DNA of 11,898 nucleotides. Source: an uncultured Chloroflexota bacterium. Its GTDB lineage: Bacteria; Chloroflexota; Anaerolineae; Aggregatilineales; Phototrophicaceae. The translations under genes and the position numbers were made by a program. The notes beneath the pieces were generated by a model. That model saw nothing but the letters and a program-made list of their open reading frames with translations. It did no database searches and was not told the DNA's origin. Positions within the stretch are counted from its first letter, which is position 1. The number at the start of each line of letters is the position of its first letter. Shown here piece after piece: positions 6,423 to 11,898 of this stretch. The stretch spans positions 1 through 11,898 of the forward strand of contig CAIVEA010000657.1 in assembly GCA_903904765.1 (NCBI GenBank). Reading direction: 5' to 3'.

Positions 6423-6849
6423 CCGTCCCACGCTGGAAGAGCTGCTGGCTGCGGTTCAACTGTATATACAGGAGCGCGTGCAACCCGCCGTTCAAGCGGA
6501 CGCACGATTAGCGGAGGAAACGCGCATCGCTGGAGAGGCGATTGCTATCGCGCTGCGGCAGTTGGAAGCGGGTACAGAGCCATTGCAGGCGGCATGGCAA
6601 CGCTTGGATTTTGTGCTGGGGCGGCCTGTGCCGTTCCCCGCCGATCCGACGCAGGCCGAAGACGGGTTGCGCGAACGTGAACGCAAACTGTGCGAGTGGA
6701 TTAATGCCGGTTTGTACGATCTACCCGCCCGTCGCGCCGCACTGTTTGAACATTTGTTGCTCAGCGTTCGGGCGCAACTTGAAGTGGCGAACCCCGCTTT
6801 TCTGCTGGAGTTGGCGCAGGAAGATCAAACCCGGCAATTGACCGACTAG
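6415..6849 (+). CDS. DUF6285-family small protein, LvaB-like partner of the kinase
   Basis: A 144-residue helical protein beginning MYDRPTLEELL, followed by Arg/Glu-rich helices (LAEETRIAGEAIAIALRQLE), RERERKLCEWINAG near the middle, and a final segment with LEVANPAF. This layout, from the 'YDRPTxxELLxAV' start to the 'L-x-x-x-NP' ending, is that of DUF6285. The small LvaB protein of the Pseudomonas putida levulinate pathway, needed by the kinase LvaA, is of this kind. No catalytic motif is seen, so it probably works as a subunit or activator. The gene overlaps the kinase end by eight bases (start ATG 6415). GGGGGTGA at 6401-6408 is well placed for this ATG; an ATG at 6409 lies right against it and is less likely. 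The overlap implies translational coupling and equal amounts of the two proteins. It ends in TAG sharing CTAG with the convergent sensor kinase. Confidence 0.82.
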   Translation: MYDRPTLEELLAAVQLYIQERVQPAVQADARLAEETRIAGEAIAIALRQLEAGTEPLQAAWQRLDFVLGRPVPFPADPTQAEDGLRERERKLCEWINAGLYDLPARRAALFEHLLLSVRAQLEVANPAFLLELAQEDQTRQLTD

Positions 6850-8000
6850 CCCATTCGTATCGGGATGCGGATAGAAACCCGTGTTCCTTTGCCCGGTTCT
6901 GAATCCACCCTGACCTGCCCACCGTGTAGGCTGGCACGCTGATACAGGTTGCGTAGTCCCAACCCACTATGACTGGCGATGGTGCTGGCATCGAAGCCTT
7001 TGCCATTGTCGGCGATGATAATCCCGAACCAGTTGTTCTCCTCCTCGGTGGAGACGGTGATCGAGGTGGCCTCTGCATGGCGCACGGCGTTGCTTATGGC
7101 CTCGTTCGCCATCTGGCAGATGGCCTCGAAGGTGGCGGGCGTGAACAGTGGTTTGTCGTGGGTGGCTTCCAACTGGATGTTCAGGTTTTCGGGCGTGTGC
7201 AGGCGGTTGAGCATGTCTTGAAGACGTTCGTACACCGTTTTCTGGTGCAAGTCACTGCTGTGCAAGTTCATGATGTAGCGGCGAATGTCCTCGATGACAT
7301 TGTTCAAGCTATGGATGGTGGTCATCAGTTCGGGCTCACTTCCGCCGCCGTTCATCCGCATCAGGTCAAGATGCATCCCGATGGCGTATAGCGATTGGAT
7401 CACGCCATCGTGTAATTCCATGCCGATGCGTTCGCGTTCTTCCATCAGTGTTAGGCGGTTTTGCTGCTCCCGAATTTCGGAACCGGCAATCGCCAGCGCC
7501 GCGTAGCCCGCCAACGTTTCTACTACCCATTCGTCTTCCTGCGTGAAGGGCTGGCCGTCCTCGCGGTCACACAGGTACAGGATGCCGAACAACTGCTTGC
7601 CAATCTGGATAGGCACGCCGAGCAGACTGGTCATAATCGGATGCGCGTCGCAGAAGCCTGCCGAGCGCGTGTCGTCCCGCATCCGTTCAATACGCAGGCT
7701 TTTGCGATCGCGCATGATCGCCCCCAGCAAACCTTGCCCGCTGGGTAGATGGGACATCCGCGCCAGTTGTTCGGGGGTCATGCCGGCCACTTCAAAGTAG
7801 CGCAGGCCACCCTGTCCATCAGGAACGCCGAGCGCCGAGAAGCGAACCTTCACTAAATCTTTGGATACTTGAGCGATTCGTTCGAGTACATTGCGGAGCG
7901 TTGGGCCTTCAGCGGCGTACATCACGGCAGCAGCAATTTCTCTGAGCTGCTCCAACATGATACCTGTACTCTTTTTTTCGTGATTGTTATCACTATTCAT
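6846..8000 (-). CDS. GAF-domain sensor histidine kinase, HisKA_3 (NarL-partner) type
   Basis: The 384-residue kinase has no transmembrane segment and should be cytoplasmic. Residues about 30-175 form a GAF sensory domain, including GVPIQIGKQLFGILYLCDR. The dimerisation and phosphoacceptor segment ERERIGMELHDGVIQSL (188-204) carries His197 in the E-L-H-D-G context of the HisKA_3 family. The HATPase domain follows with an N-box (NEAISNAVRHA, 299-309), DNGKGF (331-336) and GLGLRN (346-351). The architecture is like DevS/DosS, but with one GAF domain; the haem or ligand state cannot be told from sequence. It is divergent from its likely cognate regulator, 86 bases away. ATG 8000 lacks a good ribosome-binding site. 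ATG 7958 (Met15) is preceded by CAGG and is a real alternative that loses nothing conserved. The signal is unknown. Confidence 0.92.
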   Translation of the reverse strand: MNSDNNHEKKSTGIMLEQLREIAAAVMYAAEGPTLRNVLERIAQVSKDLVKVRFSALGVPDGQGGLRYFEVAGMTPEQLARMSHLPSGQGLLGAIMRDRKSLRIERMRDDTRSAGFCDAHPIMTSLLGVPIQIGKQLFGILYLCDREDGQPFTQEDEWVVETLAGYAALAIAGSEIREQQNRLTLMEERERIGMELHDGVIQSLYAIGMHLDLMRMNGGGSEPELMTTIHSLNNVIEDIRRYIMNLHSSDLHQKTVYERLQDMLNRLHTPENLNIQLEATHDKPLFTPATFEAICQMANEAISNAVRHAEATSITVSTEEENNWFGIIIADNGKGFDASTIASHSGLGLRNLYQRASLHGGQVRVDSEPGKGTRVSIRIPIRMG

Positions 8001-8086
8001 TGGGTAGTTTCTATTGTATATGTTTCCTGTTGCTCAGATTGTAGCGTGAAATTCCCAATACAGCATACATCACTTGGTAGATAAAT
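8001..8086. promoter_or_regulatory. Divergent control region of the two-component system
   Basis: This 86-base, AT-richer gap separates the divergent kinase and regulator genes. It must hold both promoters, and autoregulation by the regulator would be normal for such a pair. I see only weak boxes: TACAAT on the minus strand near 8012-8017, and CATACAT or TAGATA on the plus strand just before the regulator ATG. No clear Shine-Dalgarno sequence precedes either start. No convincing inverted repeat was found. Confidence 0.3.
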
Positions 8087-8791
8087 ATGACCAATCAGGT
8101 ACGAATTCTCATCGCGGATGACCACTCTGTCGTTCGTGCCGGATTGCGCGCTTTGCTCGAACGGCAGGGGCGTTTTCGTGTTGTGGCGGAAGCCGGCACA
8201 GGTGAAGAAGCCGTCACAAAAGCGCAGGAAGCGCAACCGGATGTGGCAGTGCTGGATGTGCGTATGCCGGGCGTATCGGGCATCGAAGCTTGCCGCCAGA
8301 TTGTGGAGAGCGTCCCCGGTTGCAAGGTGATTATGCTCACCTCGTATGCTGAAGATGAATTGCTGTTCGCAGCCATCCAGTCTGGCGCGTCCGGGTATGT
8401 GTTGAAGCGCATTGGGGATAACGAGCTAGTGCTGGCGGTGGAACGGGTGAGCCGGGGTGAAGGCATGCTCGATCCAGCGATGACGGCGACGGTATTTGCC
8501 GAAATGCGGAAGGCGAACGAGGCGCAACATGCTGCTGCTTTTGCCAACTTGACTTCGCAGGAAATGGCGGTACTGGCGCTGGTGGCGGACGGCCTGACCA
8601 ATCGGCAGATCGCCATTAAGCTGTATTTGGGCGAAGGTACAGTGCGTAATTATGTCAGCAGCGTGCTGGCGAAGATTGGCGCATCGAACCGCGCCGAAGC
8701 AGCTGCTTATGCGGTCAAGCACAACATCCGCGAACTCGTGCCGCCCAACACGGATACGGGTGTGCCGCCGGAAGAATCATCAGCGGAATAG
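8087..8791 (+). CDS. NarL/FixJ-family response regulator
   Basis: This 234-residue protein has a receiver domain (residues 1-125) with the acidic pair D11-D12, the phosphoacceptor D57 in VAVLDVRMPG, the switch residue T85 and the conserved K107 in VLKRIG. A LuxR-type helix-turn-helix follows at about 153-215 (LTSQEMAVLALVADGLTNRQIA...LGEGTVRNYVSSVLAKIG). Phosphorylation by the GAF/HisKA_3 kinase encoded divergently next door should drive DNA binding. The last 20 residues are a Pro/Glu-rich tail. All catalytic residues are present, so it should be functional. Its targets are not visible. The operators might lie in the divergent gap, in the LvaA/LvaC control region or upstream of the CoA-transferase, but I could not find a shared repeat. 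A bidirectional terminator follows 25 bases after the stop. Confidence 0.95.
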   Translation: MTNQVRILIADDHSVVRAGLRALLERQGRFRVVAEAGTGEEAVTKAQEAQPDVAVLDVRMPGVSGIEACRQIVESVPGCKVIMLTSYAEDELLFAAIQSGASGYVLKRIGDNELVLAVERVSRGEGMLDPAMTATVFAEMRKANEAQHAAAFANLTSQEMAVLALVADGLTNRQIAIKLYLGEGTVRNYVSSVLAKIGASNRAEAAAYAVKHNIRELVPPNTDTGVPPEESSAE

Positions 8792-8812
8792 TGCGCTACC
8801 TATGTCTGAATC

Positions 8813-8849
8813 AAAAACGGGCAGCCCTGTGGCTGCCCGTTGTGTTTTT
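8813..8849. terminator. Bidirectional rho-independent terminator between regulator and uspA-like genes
   Basis: A perfect ten-base-pair stem, ACGGGCAGCC (8817-8826) with GGCTGCCCGT (8831-8840), has a CTGT loop. It is flanked by AAAAA on the left (8813-8817) and a T-rich TGTGTTTTT run on the right. It serves the regulator on the plus strand and the UspA-like gene on the minus strand. Confidence 0.9.
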
Positions 8850-8851
8850 GC

Positions 8852-9313
8852 TTACGATTGTGGTTCTGCCGGATGGCTGGGGACAACATACACCGGACAC
8901 GGCTTGGCGCTGAGTACCTTATTGGTGACGCTTCCGAACAACCAGCGGCTCAGCCCTGAACGTCCGTGTGTGGACATGACGATGGCATCCACATGCAGTT
9001 TCTGCGCGAATTCGGTGATGACGTGTGCTGGTTCGCCCACTTCGGCTTCGGTGGCGATGGTCACACCCTTGTCGGTCAGTCCAGCGGCAATACCTTGCAG
9101 ATAGGTTTTTGCCTGTGGGAGTAGATCATCCTTTGCGGATTCATAATCGGGTACGGTGGTGGGGGGATAATAACCGTAGATTGGTACTTCCGGCACATCC
9201 ACAGCGGAAATCAACGTGATCTTGCCACCGGAACCGAGTAAATCCAGCGCGTGTTTGAGCGCATCCTCGGCTAACTTCGAGCCATCCAACGGTACCAGTA
9301 CATGTTTCAACAT
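8852..9313 (-). CDS. Universal stress protein, UspA family
   Basis: This 153-residue single-domain protein starts MLKHVLVPLDGS, the standard UspA first strand with the Asp that contacts adenine. It ends with STHGRSGLSRWLFGSV (114-129) followed by the C-terminal strand CPVYVVP. The ATP-binding motif G-2x-G-9x-G-S is present except that the first glycine is Ser114, a frequent variant; G117, G127 and S128 are intact. It should be a cytoplasmic, dimeric nucleotide-binding stress protein without known enzyme activity. ATG 9313 has a strong AAAGGA ribosome-binding site a few bases upstream. It lies between the regulator and the CoA-transferase on the opposite strand and appears to be its own transcript. 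DevR-type regulators often control usp genes in other bacteria, so regulation by the neighbouring system is possible but unproven. Confidence 0.93.
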   Translation of the reverse strand: MLKHVLVPLDGSKLAEDALKHALDLLGSGGKITLISAVDVPEVPIYGYYPPTTVPDYESAKDDLLPQAKTYLQGIAAGLTDKGVTIATEAEVGEPAHVITEFAQKLHVDAIVMSTHGRSGLSRWLFGSVTNKVLSAKPCPVYVVPSHPAEPQS

Positions 9314-9470
9314 GATAGTTTCCTTTCACGATGGCGCGTCACTTAACTTTATTGTAGGGTTGTCAGAAGAACTGTTGTAGTATCGAATGTCTTTGCGGGT
9401 AGGGATATTCGTCACTATTGCAGGGAAAGTCTTTTCATTAGACTCGAATACGATTACGCTACAGATGGTT

Positions 9471-9474
9471 GGAG
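9471..9474 (+). promoter_or_regulatory. Ribosome-binding site of the CoA-transferase gene
   Basis: GGAG lies eight bases before ATG 9483. It decides the start: translation is expected to begin at 9483, ahead of the in-frame TGA, and not at the TTG at 9621, which has no such site. Confidence 0.6.
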
Positions 9475-9482
9475 CATAAGGC

Positions 9483-10790
9483 ATGAATAACTGGCATCAA
9501 CGCCGTATTAGCGCACAGGAAGCCGCTGGCAAGGTACTTTCCGGGCAGCGTGTATTCTTGACGGGAAATTGTTCCACGCCCCAGCAGTTCCTACAGGCGT
9601 TGTGAGAACGGTATCAAGAATTGAAGGCGGTTGAACTGGTGCAGGTGCTTGATCTGGGTGCAGGCAACTACATTCAGCCGGAGATGGCCGATCATATCCG
9701 CGTGAATACGCTATTTATCAGCCCTAAAATTCGCGGGGCGGTGAATGAGGGTAACGCGGATTTCACGCCGGTATTCCTGCACGAAATTCCGCTGCTGTTC
9801 CGTTCCGGGCGGCTGGTGCTGGATGTGGCGGTGATTCACGTCAGCCCGCCGGATGAGCACGGCTACTGCTCGTATGGCGTGGAAGTGGGCGTGACCAAGA
9901 GCGCAGCTGAAAGCGCGGGCATGGTGATCGCCGAAGTAAACCCGAATATGCCGCGCACGCTCGGCGACAGCTTCATCCATGTCAACCAGATTGACTACTT
10001 CATCGAAGTGAACTACAAGCTGCCCACATTGCAACCGGAACCCGCCTCGCCCACGCAAGACAAGATCGCAGGCTACATCGCGGAATATGTGCCGGATGCG
10101 GCCACGCTTCAGATGGGCATCGGCGGTATTCCCGACGCGGTACTGCGTCGCCTGACCAACCACAAGAACCTCGGTATTCACACCGAATTATTCTCCAACG
10201 GCGTGATGCAGATGATCGAAATGGGTGTGATTACCAATGCTGCTAAGACGCTGCATCCGGGTAAAGTGGTGGCTGGCTTCGCACTGGGGACGCAAGAACT
10301 GTACGATTTCATCCACGACAATCCGGTGTTCGAGTTCCGTCCCACCGAGTATGTGAATGATCCATTCGTGATCTCGCAGAACGAACGCATGGTATCCATC
10401 AACTCGGCGCTGGAAGTAGATTTGACCGGACAGGTGTGCGCCGACAGTATCGGCCCCAAGTTCTATTCGGGCGTGGGCGGGCAGGTGGATTTCGTGCGCG
10501 GCGCATCGCGCAGCAAAGGTGGGATGTCGTTTATCGCACTGCCCAGTACAGCGAAAAATGACACCATTAGCCGCATCACCATGCAGTTGAAACCGGGTTC
10601 AGGGGTGACCACCTCGCGCAATGATGTGCGCTTCGTCGCCACCGAGTTTGGCGTGGCGGATTTGTTCGGGCGCTCGATTTCGGAACGGGCGCAGGCGCTC
10701 ATCAATATCGCGCATCCCAACTTCCGCGAGGAGTTGATGGCCTATGCGCGGGCGCAAAACCTGATTAGCCGCACCCATTCTTTCGCCTAG
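9483..10790 (+). CDS. Acetyl-CoA hydrolase/4-hydroxybutyrate CoA-transferase family protein, frame broken by TGA at codon 41
   Basis: Read through the single stop, this is a 435-codon gene matching the full length of the 4-hydroxybutyrate CoA-transferase (AbfT/Cat2-like) family. The N-terminal part has SGQRVFLTGNCSTPQQ, the middle has MGIGGIPDAVL (CoA contact), and IHTELFSNGV places the catalytic Glu near residue 235. SGVGGQVDFVRGA and TTSRNDV complete the family pattern. The reaction transfers CoA from a donor such as acetyl-CoA to a 4-hydroxy or short-chain acid. TGA at 9603-9605 interrupts it at a position that is a variable residue in relatives (a Val in AbfT). Without readthrough only codons after TTG 9621 remain, giving 389 residues without the first strand. 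All else is intact, so this is a recent pseudogene, a base error or a recoded gene. In context it would make the 4-hydroxyacyl-CoA used by the LvaA/LvaC-like enzymes. Confidence 0.85.
9603..9605 (+). other. In-frame TGA in the CoA-transferase gene
   Basis: The codon is in frame with ATG 9483 and with the conserved sequence on both sides (QQFLQAL before it, ERYQELKAVELVQ after it). CGA or GGA to TGA is a one-base change. No hairpin typical of a bacterial selenocysteine element follows. Confidence 0.8.
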
Positions 10791-10818
10791 ATCAGGCAAA
10801 GTAGTTCGCAGGCAACAA

Positions 10819-10846
10819 AAAAACCGGATCATGCGATCCGGTTTTT
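10819..10846. terminator. Bidirectional rho-independent terminator between CoA-transferase and sigma factor genes
   Basis: A perfect twelve-base-pair inverted repeat, AAAAACCGGATC (10819-10830) and GATCCGGTTTTT (10835-10846), has an ATGC loop. The A and T runs flanking the GC core let it end transcription from both sides. It lies between two convergent genes. Confidence 0.93.
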
Positions 10847-10862
10847 GATTTGGCGGGATAGA

Positions 10863-11876
10863 TTAGCCTAGATAGTCGCGCAGGCTGTGCGCCAGACGGG
10901 GATGACGCAAGCTGCGGAGAGCTTCCTTTTCCAACTGGCGGATGCGTTCGCGGCTGAGGCCGAATTTGTTGGCGATTTCTTCGAGGGTGTGCGGTTCGCC
11001 GCCGCCCAACCCGAAGCGTAGGCGCAGGATGTGGCTTTGGCGCGGGGTGAGTTCGCTCAACACTTCTTCAATCGTTTCCTGAAGCAGATGTTGGGTGGCG
11101 GTTTCAACCGGACTGGGCGATTCCTGATCTTCGATAAAGTCGCCAAACTCGCTGTCGCCGTCGTCGCCCACCGGACGTTCGAGTGCAATGGCGTGCTGGC
11201 TGGCATCCATCATGCCGCGCACGCTGTCGGCGGGCAAGTCCATTTCCAGCGCAATTTCTTCGGGCGAAGGCCGCCGCCCTAGCGATTGCTCCAGATGCTG
11301 CGCGGTGCGGTACATCTGGCGGATGCGCTCGGTCATGTGCAGCGGAATGCGGATGGTGCGGGTCTTTTGCGCCAGCGCACGGGTGATGGCCTGTCGGATC
11401 CACCAAGTTGCGTAGGTGCTGAAGCGGTTGCCGCGCTTGTAGTCGTACTTATCTACCGCACGCATCAGGCCGACGTTGCCTTCCTGAATCAGATCGGGGA
11501 AGGGCAGTCCTTGTCCCATATACCGCTTGGCGATGCTCACCACAAGGCGGGTGTTGGCGCGTCCCAGATGTTCACGCGCTGACTGCCCATCCTGTACCAT
11601 GCGTTCCATGTGACCGACCCACGCCACGCCGTACAATTCGCGGGAACCGCTGCGGTTGGCACAGCGCCGTGCTTCCTTGCCGATTTCGATGCGGCGGGCG
11701 AGTTCAATTTCTTCCTGTGCGGTCAGCAGCGGCTCTTGCGCCATCTGCCGGAAATACAAGCCTACGGGGTCATCTGCGGAGACAGCATTAATATCGCCCA
11801 CGCCGGGGTCTTGGGGCAGTTCTTCGGGTTCAAACTCCATATCGGGTTCGTCGCCGAAGCTAAAATTCAGGTTCAT
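10863..11876 (-). CDS. RNA polymerase sigma factor, RpoD/SigA type without region 1.1
   Basis: This 337-residue sigma-70 family protein has an acidic N-terminal tail (1-30), region 1.2 (about 34-66, DPVGLYFRQMAQEPLLTAQEEIELA) and region 2 (106-176). Region 2 includes the core-binding DLIQEGNVGLMRAVDKYD and the -10-recognising FSTYATWWIRQAI. Region 3 (about 182-260) and region 4 follow, the latter with LRLRFGL and the helix-turn-helix TLEEIANKFGLSRERIRQLEKEALRSLRHP (297-326). Region 1.1 and the long non-conserved insert of proteobacterial RpoD are absent, as in many Chloroflexota and Gram-positive primary or group 2 sigma factors. It should recognise TATAAT-type promoters, such as those seen at 1172-1177 and 2040-2045. 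Primary versus group 2 status cannot be settled from one copy. The start at ATG 11876 has only a weak GGG before it, and the upstream region is cut by the window end. Confidence 0.93.
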   Translation of the reverse strand: MNLNFSFGDEPDMEFEPEELPQDPGVGDINAVSADDPVGLYFRQMAQEPLLTAQEEIELARRIEIGKEARRCANRSGSRELYGVAWVGHMERMVQDGQSAREHLGRANTRLVVSIAKRYMGQGLPFPDLIQEGNVGLMRAVDKYDYKRGNRFSTYATWWIRQAITRALAQKTRTIRIPLHMTERIRQMYRTAQHLEQSLGRRPSPEEIALEMDLPADSVRGMMDASQHAIALERPVGDDGDSEFGDFIEDQESPSPVETATQHLLQETIEEVLSELTPRQSHILRLRFGLGGGEPHTLEEIANKFGLSRERIRQLEKEALRSLRHPRLAHSLRDYLG

Positions 11877-11898
11877 CCCTATGCGAGTCGGCGGGTCA

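Noticed and set aside
9603..9645. Selenocysteine insertion at the TGA of the CoA-transferase
   Set aside because: No stem-loop resembling a bacterial SECIS follows the codon, and the family has no Cys or selenocysteine at that place; the aligned residue is variable.

Overview
The window looks like a chromosomal segment of a GC-rich bacterium, most likely Chloroflexota (Anaerolineae-type). The lineage is inferred from three things: a lipoprotein with a long Pro/Thr-rich linker, an RpoD-type sigma factor lacking region 1.1, and a two-hairpin CCCTCA...TGAGGG intergenic element of a style common in those genomes. No rRNA, tRNA, CRISPR array, transposase or phage gene was seen.

Layout. 1-268: 3' end of a sugar-nucleotide epimerase-like gene. 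265-1164 (-): secreted lipoprotein, with a TATAAT box so close to its ATG that its mRNA may be leaderless. 1240-2031 (+): CpdA-like metallophosphoesterase. 2082-2885 (+): conserved-looking protein of unknown function with a Cys cluster. 2890-2993: imperfect two-hairpin element. 3003-4061 (-): P1/DmpA-family self-processing aminopeptidase. 4082-5269 (-): acyl-CoA dehydrogenase of the ACAD11/LvaC kind. 5388-6422 (+): APH-fold kinase of the ACAD11 N-domain/LvaA kind. 6415-6849 (+): small DUF6285/LvaB-like protein. 6846-8000 (-) and 8087-8791 (+): divergent GAF sensor kinase and NarL-type response regulator. 8852-9313 (-): UspA-like protein. 9483-10790 (+): 4-hydroxybutyrate CoA-transferase-like gene with an in-frame TGA at codon 41. 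10863-11876 (-): RpoD-type sigma factor.

The most interesting content is the 4082-6849 block. It encodes, as three separate proteins, the parts that mammals fuse into ACAD10/ACAD11 and that Pseudomonas putida uses as LvaA, LvaB and LvaC in levulinate breakdown. In those systems a 4-hydroxyacyl-CoA is phosphorylated on the 4-hydroxyl by the APH-type kinase (with LvaB). The acyl-CoA dehydrogenase-like enzyme then eliminates phosphate, giving an enoyl-CoA for beta-oxidation. A CoA-transferase of the 4-hydroxybutyrate family, which would make the 4-hydroxyacyl-CoA substrate, lies 2.6 kb further on. I infer a locus for using 4-hydroxy acids, possibly watched over by the two-component system between the two parts. 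The kinase-DUF6285-dehydrogenase assignment rests on clear family signatures. The functional link to the CoA-transferase, the peptidase and the two-component system is inference.

The CoA-transferase is intact in sequence apart from one TGA codon, so it is either a very recent pseudogene, a base error in the assembly, or a readthrough gene. TGA ends two other genes here, so general reassignment of TGA is unlikely.
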